From the NCBI RefSeq assembly GCF_943169825.2, contig NZ_OW968402.1, forward strand, positions 1,798,001-1,862,000: 64,000 bases of DNA, written 5' to 3'. Both the position numbers and the translations under genes were made by a program. This document shows, piece by piece, positions 1 through 9,880 of this stretch. Each line of letters opens with the position of its first letter. Position 1 is the stretch's first letter. The stretch is from Varibaculum prostatecancerukia (GTDB lineage Bacteria; Actinomycetota; Actinomycetes; Actinomycetales; Actinomycetaceae). The notes beneath the pieces were generated by a model. It ran no database searches. It saw nothing but the letters and a program-made list of their open reading frames with translations, and was not told the DNA's origin.

Positions 1-3000
1 GGGAACTAAAAGATCAAACCGAGGGGATCTGCCAGGCAGTTGATGAACTCTTTGCTTGCGGTCCCGGCGATATTTTGGTGTTTTTGCCAGGCGAGCGGGA
101 TATTCGGGACACCGAGGCCGCCCTCGCCGCGCATCTAGGTCAGAGGTACGTGCGCGCCGGGGAGCGCTCAAACACCCCGGGCGCAGTAGAAATCTTGCCG
201 CTATTTGCCCGGCTATCCCCGGCAGAACAGCAACGAGTCTTCGCTCCGCATCCTTATCCGCGGATCGTGCTGGCCACCAATGTGGCGGAAACTTCGCTAA
301 CCGTACCGGGCATAAAATATGTGATCGATCCCGGTCTGGCCCGGATTTCTCGTTATTCCCAGCGCACCAAAGTGCAGCGCTTGCCGATTGAAGAAGTTTC
401 CCAAGCGAGCGCCCGCCAACGGGCGGGGCGTTGTGGGCGGATTAGCGACGGGATTTGTATCCGCCTGTATTCGGAAGAAAATTTCCTGGAGCGTCCCCGT
501 TTTACTGAACCCGAAATTTTGCGCACCTCCTTGGCGGCAGTTATTTTGGCGATGGCCTCGTTAAACCTGGGGAAAGTGGCAGATTTCCCCTTTATCGATG
601 CCCCGGATCCTAGGCAAGTCCGTGACGGGGAACAGCTGCTTTACGAACTGGGTACCCTTTCGGAGCGGAGCGAAAACGCCGAGGGCTACCGCCTCACCAA
701 GCTGGGGAAACGCCTAGCGAAGCTGCCGATTGATCCCCGTCTGGCCCGGATGCTGCTAGAGGCCGACCGGCGCGGATGCGTATCGGAGGCACTAGTAATA
801 GTTTCGGCGCTTTCAATGCAAGATGTGCGCCTGCGCCCTCTAGAACACCAGGAAGCTGCCGACCAAGCCCATTCGCGATTTCTGGATTCCAGTTCCGATT
901 TCCTGACCTACCTGAATCTTTGGCGCTACCTGCGCACCCAATCCCGCGATCTATCCGGAAGCGCCTTCCGGAAAATGTGTCAGCGCGAATTTCTACATTA
1001 TTTGCGCACTCGGGAATGGCAAGATCTTACTAACCAACTGCGGCAACTACTCAAAGAACTGGGAATCAGCGTACGCCCCTTGGCGAAGCCCTCCCGCTCG
1101 ACCTATCAGCCAGATCCGCAGTCTTGCGAACTGATTGCGGCCTGCAAAAACCTCACCTCTAAATATTCTGACACGGAAGCTATTCATCGGTCCCTGCTGG
1201 TAGGGATGCTTTCGGGGATTGGGAACTGGGATCAGCGCGCCAAACAGTACCTAGCGCCGCGGGGCGCCCGCTTCACCATTTGGCCAGGTTCGGGGCTCTC
1301 TAACCGCACATTCGATTGGGTAATGGCTGCGGAACTGGTAGAAACCTCCCGGCTGTTTGCCCGCAATGTGGCCCGGGTTAACCCCGATTGGATTATTCAT
1401 GCCGGAAAACACCTGGTCAAACGCTCCTATGGGGAGCCGTATTGGTCAAGTAGGAAAGGCACGGCGCTAGTTCCGGAACGGGTTACCCTTTACGGGCTCA
1501 CTATTGCCGCGGACGTGCCAGTTCCTCTGTCCCGGCTGGGAAATAAAGCGATGCCCGCGCTATCGCCTGCGGCAAATAAGTTGGATCTTCCTGGCGAGCA
1601 GACCCCGCAAACTGCCCGGGAGTGGGCACGCGCCCTCTTTATTGCTAATGCCCTGGTAAGAGGGGACGCCCCCTTGAATTATCCCTTCTTAAAACGTAAT
1701 GAAAAGATGCTGGAGCGTGCTCGGGAAGTTGAGCAGCGCACTCGACAGGCGGGGATGGTGGCCGGAGAGGACGCCTTGGCGGCTTTCTTTGCGCAGCGAC
1801 TAGGCAAAGAGGTAACCAATCCGGGAACTTTCGCGGCCTGGTTTAAACGTCAAGATGACCCCCATATTTTGGATTACCCCGAGGACGTGGTGCTCACCCC
1901 CGCTGCCACCTCAAAAGCGCCCCGCAACTATTCCAGTGGACAAGCCGCAGATCATTCGATTGGGGGCAGAACTGATTTGGCCGGCAAACTTACCCGGCTG
2001 TCTCGCGCCGGGTTCCCCGACCGCTGGATAGGGGCAGATTTTAGTTTGCCCCTGCAGTATCACTTTGCGCCCGGCAAGGAAGAAGATGGGATTACCTGCC
2101 AGGTTAGCTTGGAGCAGTTGCCCTATCTGGATCCGCAAGAGTTTCAATGGACAGTCCCGGGCCTGTGGCCGCAGCTTTTCACCGCGTTGATCCGGGCGCT
2201 ACCGAAAACGGTGCGCCGCCAGTTAGTTCCTGCCCCGCAGGTGGCTGCAGAAGTCAGCGCGTGGATAGAGCGCGAACTGGCCAATCCCGCGGCTGCTACT
2301 GGTGCTTCCGAAAGCCGCGAGCCTACCCCGGTACAGATTAAGCAAGAGGAAGCGTTGCAGGCGTCTCTCGGACGTTTAGCGGCTTGGGCGGGGATTGAAA
2401 AAAGTAATAATAATAATGAGCCTACCAGTGAAAATCAGCCTAAAGTTCCGGGAAATGAAGGCAGCGCGAAGAACGCAAATCCAGACCCCTCGGAAAGCAC
2501 AGAACAGGAAGAAAACGGGGACTTATCGAGGACAGGCACTCCCCAAGCCACTGCACCCGCAGCGGCGGACACCTCTAAACATCCTGACCATCGCAACCTA
2601 ACGGAAGTTTCGCCTAAGAAGAAGCAAACCGCCCCCTCGCGCCCGCTGGCTCAACTTTTCATCGCAGCTCTCGACCAACTGCGCGCGGTAGAGGTAACCG
2701 AGCAAGATTTTTCTCAGGCGGTCAGGGCCTTGCCTGCGCATTTGCGGATTCGCTTTGCGCTGCGGGTGGGAAAGGAACAGATCTATTCTCGCGACCTTGG
2801 AAAACTGCAAAAACGTTACGGAAAGAAAGGGCGCGCCGCTCGCAAGCAAGTAATCCGAGACGCACTTTCGCAGGTGAGCAAAGCCGAAAGCGGAAAGAAA
2901 AACCCCAATCGTTGCAAACCGTCCCCAGGCAGCGGCGAAGCTAATAAAGCCGACGAACAGCGTTTCCCGGAAACAGATTTTTCTCCTTCCTGGCCGCAAA

Positions 3001-3983
3001 TACGCGGGAAAACAGCAGTTTTACCTGCGCAAACAACCACTACTGCTGGCGGGGTACCTGGAGAAGCCTTCCCGGGCTTACTACCACAGCGCCTGCCGCG
3101 GCCTTTCGGATTATCACTACTGTCTGGCTCGCAAAAAAACCGCTACGAAAACCCGCGTTCCACCCATAAAAACAGCACAAACAGCAATCAGCAGAATCCA
3201 AGCTCCCCCGTTTTCCCAGTACGAGTAGCCCGCTTTGAAAACTTGCAGCAGGCTCAACGCTGCCACCACTTTGGGGTTACCTGCTTGCTTTGCGCCCAGC
3301 TTTACCTACCTCCTGCCCGGATCTCTACCCGCTGGCCAGCACATTTAGCGCTGAACCTGGCGGCATTACCCTACGAAAAGGCCGCTTTACTTGCAGATCT
3401 GCAGCTGGTAACCACCTGGCGTTGCCTAGCCCAAGCAAAAGTCGATACCTGGACAGTTCGGGATTCTTCGACTTTGCAACAGCTAGCTAAAGAATTCCGT
3501 GACCGTTTCGAGGACGAGGTTTACGCCCTCGCCCGCGAAATTGGGGAAGTTGGTGCCGACTACCGGGAGGTATCAGCCGCCCTCTCCCAGCATTTCCCAC
3601 TCAGTGCTTTAGGGGAAGTGACCCAGGTGCGCTCCCAACTCTCGCAACTGATCTACCCAGGTTTCCTATGGGATTTATGCGAGGGAGCCGAAGATTTAGG
3701 GCGGTACCTGCAGGCCATAGCTACCCGCCTACAAAAGGCGAGCCAGGGACAAAATAAGGGGCACCACCAGGAAGAACAAGCTTTAGCTATCTGGGAAGGC
3801 GCGCGCGAAAAGCTGGAAAACCGAGAAAATCTAGCCGCAGCTCCATCTGCCGTAACTGCCCTACTCCACGGGCGCTGGCTAGTGGAAGAACTACGAGTTT
3901 CGCTATTTGCCCAACCCTTGGGTACGCGGGAGCGGGTTTCGCTGCAGCGACTAAGCAAACTTCTAAAAGACCCGACGCCCTAG
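1..3983 (+). CDS. hrpA: ATP-dependent RNA helicase HrpA, DUF3418 type (5' partial)
   Basis: The frame is open from the left edge, so the N-terminus with Walker A and the DEAH box lies outside the window. The visible part begins inside the helicase C-terminal domain: motif V (ATNVAETSLTV) is followed by motif VI (QRAGRCGR). Then come HA2/OB-fold regions and a long DUF3418-like tail. HrpA-family DEAH helicases act on RNA or RNPs, and in E. coli HrpA resolves stalled ribosomes; that role is only inferred here. The tail carries two low-complexity charged stretches (about 2395-2640 and 2880-3200) that look like lineage-specific insertions. The gene ends 2 bp from the convergent small membrane protein gene. 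Identity is secure. Confidence 0.95.
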   Translation, partial: ELKDQTEGICQAVDELFACGPGDILVFLPGERDIRDTEAALAAHLGQRYVRAGERSNTPGAVEILPLFARLSPAEQQRVFAPHPYPRIVLATNVAETSLTVPGIKYVIDPGLARISRYSQRTKVQRLPIEEVSQASARQRAGRCGRISDGICIRLYSEENFLERPRFTEPEILRTSLAAVILAMASLNLGKVADFPFIDAPDPRQVRDGEQLLYELGTLSERSENAEGYRLTKLGKRLAKLPIDPRLARMLLEADRRGCVSEALVIVSALSMQDVRLRPLEHQEAADQAHSRFLDSSSDFLTYLNLWRYLRTQSRDLSGSAFRKMCQREFLHYLRTREWQDLTNQLRQLLKELGISVRPLAKPSRSTYQPDPQSCELIAACKNLTSKYSDTEAIHRSLLVGMLSGIGNWDQRAKQYLAPRGARFTIWPGSGLSNRTFDWVMAAELVETSRLFARNVARVNPDWIIHAGKHLVKRSYGEPYWSSRKGTALVPERVTLYGLTIAADVPVPLSRLGNKAMPALSPAANKLDLPGEQTPQTAREWARALFIANALVRGDAPLNYPFLKRNEKMLERAREVEQRTRQAGMVAGEDALAAFFAQRLGKEVTNPGTFAAWFKRQDDPHILDYPEDVVLTPAATSKAPRNYSSGQAADHSIGGRTDLAGKLTRLSRAGFPDRWIGADFSLPLQYHFAPGKEEDGITCQVSLEQLPYLDPQEFQWTVPGLWPQLFTALIRALPKTVRRQLVPAPQVAAEVSAWIERELANPAAATGASESREPTPVQIKQEEALQASLGRLAAWAGIEKSNNNNEPTSENQPKVPGNEGSAKNANPDPSESTEQEENGDLSRTGTPQATAPAAADTSKHPDHRNLTEVSPKKKQTAPSRPLAQLFIAALDQLRAVEVTEQDFSQAVRALPAHLRIRFALRVGKEQIYSRDLGKLQKRYGKKGRAARKQVIRDALSQVSKAESGKKNPNRCKPSPGSGEANKADEQRFPETDFSPSWPQIRGKTAVLPAQTTTTAGGVPGEAFPGLLPQRLPRPFGLSLLSGSQKNRYENPRSTHKNSTNSNQQNPSSPVFPVRVARFENLQQAQRCHHFGVTCLLCAQLYLPPARISTRWPAHLALNLAALPYEKAALLADLQLVTTWRCLAQAKVDTWTVRDSSTLQQLAKEFRDRFEDEVYALAREIGEVGADYREVSAALSQHFPLSALGEVTQVRSQLSQLIYPGFLWDLCEGAEDLGRYLQAIATRLQKASQGQNKGHHQEEQALAIWEGAREKLENRENLAAAPSAVTALLHGRWLVEELRVSLFAQPLGTRERVSLQRLSKLLKDPTP

Positions 3984-3985
3984 CT

Positions 3986-4246
3986 TTACTTTTCTTTTAG
4001 GATTTCAATACGTTCTAAAAGAACTCCCCCCAGCGCCAAAATAACCCCGGTTTCTACCCGGAACAGGATTTGGATTAAAGTACCCAAGCCCGGCAGCACT
4101 GTATGCAGCACCGGATTATAGTTATAAGCATTAGGGATACTGGCAACCCAAGGGCCAATAAGCGGGGCAAAAAGACCGCCGACAAACACCACGATCCCCA
4201 GCACAATCAAGGTTCTTCCCCGAATGGCACAAAAGTTATCTAGCAC
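3986..4246 (-). CDS. Small two-helix membrane protein, unknown function
   Basis: An 86-residue protein with a GTG start. Two hydrophobic segments are visible, at about residues 12-35 (LIVLGIVVFVGGLFAPLIG) and 55-78, joined by a short polar loop with an Asn/Tyr-rich stretch; the C-terminus is charged (ERIEILKEK). I do not recognise a family. A possible weak ribosome-binding site (AAAGG) lies about 14 nt upstream. It is followed closely by the end of hrpA on the opposite strand and lies downstream of the kinase/FHA-ABC pair on the same strand, with a 73-bp gap, so it could be their distal operon member. Coding status is likely because of the coherent membrane topology, but is not proven. Confidence 0.6.
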   Translation of the reverse strand: MLDNFCAIRGRTLIVLGIVVFVGGLFAPLIGPWVASIPNAYNYNPVLHTVLPGLGTLIQILFRVETGVILALGGVLLERIEILKEK

Positions 4247-4319
4247 AATTTCACCAATCCTTTAAGCCGGCTCGGCAATAGCTTTACTTAACTATCGTTA
4301 TTTTACTGAGCTACACTAC

Positions 4320-5732
4320 CTAAAGCAATAGTAAAATAACCGCCGCGACCAGGGTAATTAGGGCGCCGACACCTAAGCCGATCGCCACTCCGCCTACGAT
4401 TTCTTTAGCTGCGCCCCGCCGGCGAGCAGGCGCGTCTTGGCGGGGAGAAGCACTCGATGGGCTCTCGGCAAAACCGGGACTGTTTTCCCAGGCGCCTAAA
4501 GTTTGCTCGTTTGCGGACTCCTCCTGCTCCCCTGGTGGCGAGAATCCCCCAGGAGACCCACCGACCCCGATAGCCTCCTCGGTATTAACCATAATTGCTG
4601 GTGGTAAAGCTACCGGACGCCAGACAGGAGCCGCCGGTTCAACCTGCCCGCGAGCGGTCTGCCCCGACTGGGTTTCGGCCTCATCGTGGGCAGGAATAAT
4701 CGGTTTCGCCGACGCCAAGGAAGTCTTAGCGTCTGCTGGGGAAACCTTCACCACATCCTCCAGCGGTTGCGGGGGCGGGGGCTCCTTTAATACTGGCAGA
4801 GCATCGAGGGGGCGCACCTGGTCAACTACTGACTTTAAGAGGGCGTGGGTCTGGGCAGCGCTGGGGCGCACCGAAGTCTCTTTCGCCAGCATTTGGGTAA
4901 TCACATTCCACAGGGAGCCAGGAATTCCGGGAAGCATTCCCGGCATATCGTAGAACTGATGCTCCAACACTTCCCCTACCGAGCCTCTAAAAGGGGTGAT
5001 TCCGCAGAGTAACTCGTAAAGGATCACTCCCAGGGAATAAATATCGGTTTTAGAACTGACTCCTTTGCCTTCAATCATTTCGGGAGCCATATAGTAGGGA
5101 GTTCCCGAGCGTTTCGTGGTTTGGATTTCGTAGCGGGGATCAATCCACCTGGCTAAGCCAAAATCCGCGATTTTTGGCACCAGGTAGTTACCTTGCCGTT
5201 TCAACAAAATATTGGAGGGCTTCAAATCGCGATGTACAATCCCGGCGTGATGAATCGGGGAAAGACCAGCGGCAATCCCCATGCAATAGTAGACGGCGTC
5301 TAAAGGCAGCAGCGTTCCCCGCTTTTTTAGTAGCTCCCCCAAATCCCCGCCATCGGTATATTCCATAATGATTGCCATATATTCCGGAGTTTGCACCAGA
5401 TCATAAACTTCCACAATGTTTTGGTGGCGCACCCCGGTAACCAGGTCTTTCTCCATCCGAAAACGCTGCGCAATCCCGGGTTTTACCGCCAACTTCGAAC
5501 GTAAAATCTTAGCGGCATACAGGTTTCCCCGCGAATCAGCGACCTTCCACACTTCCCCCATGGTGCCCGAACCTAGGGCTTTGAGCAGACGATAACCGGC
5601 GATATAAAACGGGGTTTGCTGGGGTGCGGGAGCTCCCTGGCTAACTACCGGCATTTGGGGGGATCTATAGCCGGCACCATGGCCCAAACTTTGCGGAACT
5701 TGGTCAGGATAATCAGGAAACTCAGCCACCAC
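4320..5732 (-). CDS. Membrane-anchored Ser/Thr protein kinase
   Basis: A 470-residue Hanks-type kinase. A proline-rich N-terminus (1-45) precedes the kinase domain (about 46-310) with glycine loop GSGTMGEV, catalytic HRDLKPSN, DFGLA and APE motifs. A Pro/Ala-rich linker follows, and a single C-terminal transmembrane helix (GVGALITLVAAVILLLL) ends the protein, so there is no extracellular sensor domain. GTG start; its RBS (GAGGAG) lies inside the end of the upstream FHA-ABC gene, whose stop codon directly abuts the start, so the two are probably translationally coupled. The arrangement matches mycobacterial pknF next to Rv1747, where the kinase phosphorylates an FHA-ABC exporter. The same partnership is inferred here. 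Confidence 0.93.
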   Translation of the reverse strand: MVAEFPDYPDQVPQSLGHGAGYRSPQMPVVSQGAPAPQQTPFYIAGYRLLKALGSGTMGEVWKVADSRGNLYAAKILRSKLAVKPGIAQRFRMEKDLVTGVRHQNIVEVYDLVQTPEYMAIIMEYTDGGDLGELLKKRGTLLPLDAVYYCMGIAAGLSPIHHAGIVHRDLKPSNILLKRQGNYLVPKIADFGLARWIDPRYEIQTTKRSGTPYYMAPEMIEGKGVSSKTDIYSLGVILYELLCGITPFRGSVGEVLEHQFYDMPGMLPGIPGSLWNVITQMLAKETSVRPSAAQTHALLKSVVDQVRPLDALPVLKEPPPPQPLEDVVKVSPADAKTSLASAKPIIPAHDEAETQSGQTARGQVEPAAPVWRPVALPPAIMVNTEEAIGVGGSPGGFSPPGEQEESANEQTLGAWENSPGFAESPSSASPRQDAPARRRGAAKEIVGGVAIGLGVGALITLVAAVILLLL

Positions 5733-8522
5733 TTATCTCCTCGACCTTGATAGAGGAACCGCAGTTAGCGCGGCAAATACGCCGTAGAATCCCACTAAAA
5801 TCAGCAGGTTAACACCCCACCGACCTGTAGACGGTTTCCATCGCTGATGTTTTTCCGGAATAGTGATGGGCTCTGGTTTTTTTAAGCTTTCAGCTTTAGG
5901 AGGAGCCTGTCCCAAGGCCTCAGCCTGTTGTTTGGCGTCTTCATTACGTTGGTCAATCTTCGCCTTGTTTTCCTCATAGGTTTTATCCTGTTTTTTCTGC
6001 GCATCCAGAGCTGATTGCCGGCGCACTCGATCCAAATCAACTGAGGCCGCACCGGCCGAATAAGCCCATTGGGAAGAAACCGTAGAAGATAACAGGTGTC
6101 CCGCACTGGAATCCTCAAAATCGATTACTCCCCCACACATCACCAACTGCACCATGAGCAGCACAATCATTACTGGAGTGGTCTGTTCTGCGCTGCGTAC
6201 CAAAGCAGAAAAGAATAGCCCTAAAGAGGACGCCGCCAAAGTTGCCAGCAAACAGGCAAGGAACAGCTCCCAACGGAAAGGCAGGGCAACCCCGTCTTTA
6301 GGAATCCGATTCAGTAATGTTATTACCACCGTAAGAATTCCCGCCTGCACCACTGCCGATAGCCCCAGGCTAATGATTTTTGATAGCAGATAGGCGCCTA
6401 AACGCAATCCCACCGCGGATTCTCGGAGAAAAATAGCGCGCTCGCGCACCAGCTCCCTAATCGCGGGAACCAGCCCCATCAGTACCGCCCCGAAAATCAC
6501 GATGACGAGCAACATTCCCGGTGATTTAATCCCCTCGGTATCGGTGCTACCCACGAACCCGGCTTTACCGGGAACCACTAGGGACAATACCGCCATTACT
6601 AGCGGCAGCGCCACCGTAAAAATCACTACCAGAGGATCGGCCATCATCAGTCGCATTTGGCGAGAAAACAAGGTGCGACTTTGCCTTAACAAAGAATGCT
6701 TCTTCGGTTGGATCAGTTGTTTTTGCGCCGGAGCCGCCCTACTGCCCGCACTAACCCCCGTGAGGCTTAGCGACCTCTTTATATCCTGGAGATTCACCCG
6801 TCCCGAGGAGGCGAACATAGCTTGCATCTGGTCAGGAGCCCGCGAAAGTAAATCATAGATTTCCGGAAAATCTTTCACCCCCAAGGGGGCAAAAAACCCT
6901 TTAATTCCCGCTGGCGGACCAAAGTAAGCCACTTTCCCCCCGGGAGCCAGCAGGAGCACATTATCCGCCATATGCAGATTGGCAGTTGAATGGGTAATAA
7001 CTACCACGGTGCGCCCTGGTTGTCCGTTTTGACCGTGCGCGAGTTTAGCTAAAAGCGCCATGACTTCTCGATCCAGATTAGGATCCAGTCCCGAAGTGGG
7101 CTCATCCAGGAACAACAAATCGGGTTCATCTAAAAGTTCCATTGCGGTAGATACCCGTTTACGTTGCCCTCCCGACATTCGTTTTACTTTCGTATCGGCA
7201 TGGGCTTGCAGGTCGAGCTGATTGATGACTCTCTGCACCGCTGCTTTTCGTACTGTGGCGGGAGTGTCATCCGGGAAACGGAGCTTGGCCGCATAATCTA
7301 AGACTTTTCGCCCCGTCAGATCCAGATGCAATAAATCATCTTGGGGAACTGCAGAAATCCGGTCAGAAAGCGCGGAGGCATATTGGCTCATCTCCAGGCC
7401 TTCAAAATAGGTGGCGCCCTTTTGTGGTTTGAGCTTGCCCATCATGCAGTTAAGAAGGGTAGATTTCCCTGCTCCCGAAGGGCCGATTACCGCCAACAAA
7501 GAATCCTTAGGAACCGCAAAAGATACCCGGTCTAAAATAGCCTTTTTCGACCCCGCGCCCTTTTGCCGTTCTGATCCACTGGTTCCTACCAGGAAAGACA
7601 TATCGTCCACGATTAGCGCTTCGTGAGTTTGCCCTTCAGCAACTATCGATCCGATTCTAACCAGATTATTTCCCACTAAACGCAGAGAAATCCTCCCCAC
7701 AGTTAGTACATCGCCCGGTTGTATTTGAGCGGCGCGTACTCGCAGACCGTTGATAAAAACTCCGTTAGTTGACCCCAGGTCGGTCACCGTTAATTTGCCG
7801 TAGTTAATAGCCAGCACCGCATGCCGGGAAGAAACCATCGGGTCTGGTAGTACCACTTCGTTTTCAGGATCACGCCCGATATGGAAAATCTGTCCGGGAG
7901 CAGGAATCGGAATCTGGTTACCAGCTCCCACGATTTCTCGGTTATCGGTTCTGCCCAAATTAGCGGGAAGTTTAGGTGGGGCGGGACGGGGCGGTTTTTT
8001 GCCGATACCCAAGGTTGTCCACCCAGTAGGAACCAACATGTCGGAACGAGACGCCATTTTAGGAGAGGCGGCGCTGACCGCCGTTTGCGGAATTTTTACT
8101 GGCTGCGAGGCAGGAATTTTTTCTACCCCTTTGGGAGCCGCTGCCCGGGGAGGCAGTGCGGAGGTCGGCGGCAAAGCTGCCGCGGGAGAACCGGCTGTTT
8201 TTAGCTCCTGGTTAATTAGTTTCTCTTGATAGGTAATAGTCGGGGCAGAAGGTTGTTTTCCCAGACGAACCTGCCCCACGCCCTCCATCTCATATGCCCT
8301 GCCGGGATGCAGCCGCTGCCCCGCAACATAGAGCCCGTTAGTTGAATTTAGGTCTGTAAGTGTAAAGCGTCCATTCTGGTAAGAAATTTTGGCGTGTCGT
8401 CGCGACACTACTGGGTCGTTGAGCGATAGGTCTGCGGATCTATCCCGACCTATCACCGCGCTCTGCCCACGAGAAAGAGTCAGCTCTTTCCCCCCGCACT
8501 GCACCAGTAGTTGCTTACCCAT
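5733..8522 (-). CDS. FHA-FHA-ABC transporter (Rv1747-like, ABCG type)
   Basis: A 929-residue fusion. Two FHA domains occupy about residues 1-80 (GRDRSADLSL, SRRH, NSTNG) and 205-285 (GRDPENEVVL, SSRH, GSTNG); both keep the Arg/Ser/His/Asn residues used to bind phosphothreonine. The ABC ATPase (about 300-560) has Walker A GPSGAGKST, signature MSGGQRKR and Walker B LLFLDEPTSGLD. An ABC2-type membrane domain (about 620-925) is interrupted near 825-875 by a charged, coil-like segment between membrane helices. In mycobacteria the homologous Rv1747 is an exporter implicated in cell-envelope glycolipid traffic and is controlled by PknF through FHA binding. Substrate here is unknown. ATG start; the kinase gene follows with zero spacing. 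Confidence 0.93.
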   Translation of the reverse strand: MGKQLLVQCGGKELTLSRGQSAVIGRDRSADLSLNDPVVSRRHAKISYQNGRFTLTDLNSTNGLYVAGQRLHPGRAYEMEGVGQVRLGKQPSAPTITYQEKLINQELKTAGSPAAALPPTSALPPRAAAPKGVEKIPASQPVKIPQTAVSAASPKMASRSDMLVPTGWTTLGIGKKPPRPAPPKLPANLGRTDNREIVGAGNQIPIPAPGQIFHIGRDPENEVVLPDPMVSSRHAVLAINYGKLTVTDLGSTNGVFINGLRVRAAQIQPGDVLTVGRISLRLVGNNLVRIGSIVAEGQTHEALIVDDMSFLVGTSGSERQKGAGSKKAILDRVSFAVPKDSLLAVIGPSGAGKSTLLNCMMGKLKPQKGATYFEGLEMSQYASALSDRISAVPQDDLLHLDLTGRKVLDYAAKLRFPDDTPATVRKAAVQRVINQLDLQAHADTKVKRMSGGQRKRVSTAMELLDEPDLLFLDEPTSGLDPNLDREVMALLAKLAHGQNGQPGRTVVVITHSTANLHMADNVLLLAPGGKVAYFGPPAGIKGFFAPLGVKDFPEIYDLLSRAPDQMQAMFASSGRVNLQDIKRSLSLTGVSAGSRAAPAQKQLIQPKKHSLLRQSRTLFSRQMRLMMADPLVVIFTVALPLVMAVLSLVVPGKAGFVGSTDTEGIKSPGMLLVIVIFGAVLMGLVPAIRELVRERAIFLRESAVGLRLGAYLLSKIISLGLSAVVQAGILTVVITLLNRIPKDGVALPFRWELFLACLLATLAASSLGLFFSALVRSAEQTTPVMIVLLMVQLVMCGGVIDFEDSSAGHLLSSTVSSQWAYSAGAASVDLDRVRRQSALDAQKKQDKTYEENKAKIDQRNEDAKQQAEALGQAPPKAESLKKPEPITIPEKHQRWKPSTGRWGVNLLILVGFYGVFAALTAVPLSRSRR

Positions 8523-8606
8523 ACGCCTTCTTTGGTGAAATCTTAAACTTGAATGCTTTTAGTTTACGGTCTTAGGTGTCCAAAAGTTACATTCGGGTTA
8601 TATCGG

Positions 8607-9131
8607 TCAAATTCCGCGCCGGATTTTACGCAGTTCCCGCAGATAGGCAGGGTGGTGACGCGGAGTGCCTCCCTGATAGGTCCAAGTAAAAATATTTTCG
8701 ATATGGAAATCACGGGAACATTTAGAACAGGCTAAAACCCGAGTAGGGGTGCGGAAACGCTCAACGCGGTGACCGGCTTTGCATATCCCAATCCAAGGGG
8801 CCGGTAGGGAGGGCGCATCCGAGGCGACTGTGCGCTGGGCGCGTCCTCCTAGGGCCTTTACTGCCTGTTGCCAGCGTCGCCCATGTCCTGCCCGCGACCC
8901 TACCTGGGCGTGCGCCACCTCGTGTAAAACCACTTCCCGAGCGGCGGCAGCATCATAAAGCGGCAGCAGGTAGCGGGAAAAACTAATCCGTTTCTCCCCA
9001 AAATGGCAGGCTCCGGCACGGCGGCGAGCATGATCGCAGCTCACTTCCCAATCTTGCAGCCCGCAGGCGTCCAGAGTGCGACGCGCCAGCTGTAATACCT
9101 CGTCCAAGTCGCCTACTTTCAATAAATGCAT
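8607..9131 (-). CDS. SprT-like zinc metallopeptidase-domain protein
   Basis: A 174-residue protein with the SprT-family zinc site HEVAHAQVG followed by a further His (AGHGRRWQ) at about residues 72-92. A C-terminal zinc-ribbon-like region has CKAGH and CSKC pairs (about 119-140). SprT-like proteins resemble the protease domain of SPRTN, but most bacterial members have no established substrate. The gene is divergent from the TetR gene with about 56 bp between them. Family call is good; function open. Confidence 0.85.
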   Translation of the reverse strand: MHLLKVGDLDEVLQLARRTLDACGLQDWEVSCDHARRRAGACHFGEKRISFSRYLLPLYDAAAAREVVLHEVAHAQVGSRAGHGRRWQQAVKALGGRAQRTVASDAPSLPAPWIGICKAGHRVERFRTPTRVLACSKCSRDFHIENIFTWTYQGGTPRHHPAYLRELRKIRRGI

Positions 9132-9187
9132 TTAAAAACATAAACTAGGGCTGTTCCCCCTGAATCCTAGCGGAGGCAAACTCATAA

Positions 9188-9871
9188 ATGACAACCTCAC
9201 CTCTAGTGCCGCCAGCGGTGTCCGCGCGGCGCGAAGTTACCCGGCAAAAATTATTCGCTGCCGCCCGGGAGCTGTTCGCCAAAGAGGGACTAGGCAAAAC
9301 CGGGGTGAAACCCCTGTGCGAAGCCGCCGGTTTTTCCCGCGGAGCTTTTTACTCAAACTTCCCCGACTTTTCTGAGTTCTTGCGCCAATACGTACACGGC
9401 GAGTTCGCGCAGGTTTCGGAGCAACTAACTCGCGCGCAATCCTTGATCAACCAAGATTTAGCCACCGGGAGTGCCTCCGCCGAAGGTAGTTTTTTAACTA
9501 CCCACTGGCCGTTGATTAGTAAAACCATCTCCACCACTATGTTGTTTGAGCGAGATTTCGTGCTAGTGCTGACCGAGCTGCGGGTGCATGCGGCACGCAA
9601 CCGGGAATTTTTACCGTTTTTACGCAAAGAAATACTGGTGCTCGAAGAACAACTGGCGCAAATCATTACCGGATGTCTAGACACTCTCGGTTTGCGCCTG
9701 CGGGTAGACCCCCTAGAGTGCGCCTTTGTAGTGGTTTCCCTCTGGCAAGCAGACCTGATAAACCGCTCAGGTGGGGTCGCTTCCGGTCAAGTAGTGCGCC
9801 CCTCCAGTCACTTCCTAGAAGCCGCCCTCCCGCGCTGCTTAGCCGGGATGGTCGCCAGCGAAGAGTCCTGA
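9188..9871 (+). CDS. TetR-family transcriptional regulator
   Basis: A 227-residue protein with an N-terminal helix-turn-helix typical of TetR/AcrR (LFAAARELFAKEGL, then GVKPLCEAAGFSRGAFYSNF, about residues 19-60). The C-terminal ligand-binding half is not assignable to a ligand. It is divergent from the SprT-like gene and convergent with the phosphoribosyltransferase gene (9-bp gap), so its most obvious local target would be the short shared promoter region upstream. The target is inference only. Confidence 0.88.
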   Translation: MTTSPLVPPAVSARREVTRQKLFAAARELFAKEGLGKTGVKPLCEAAGFSRGAFYSNFPDFSEFLRQYVHGEFAQVSEQLTRAQSLINQDLATGSASAEGSFLTTHWPLISKTISTTMLFERDFVLVLTELRVHAARNREFLPFLRKEILVLEEQLAQIITGCLDTLGLRLRVDPLECAFVVVSLWQADLINRSGGVASGQVVRPSSHFLEAALPRCLAGMVASEES

Positions 9872-9880
9872 CGCTAAAGA

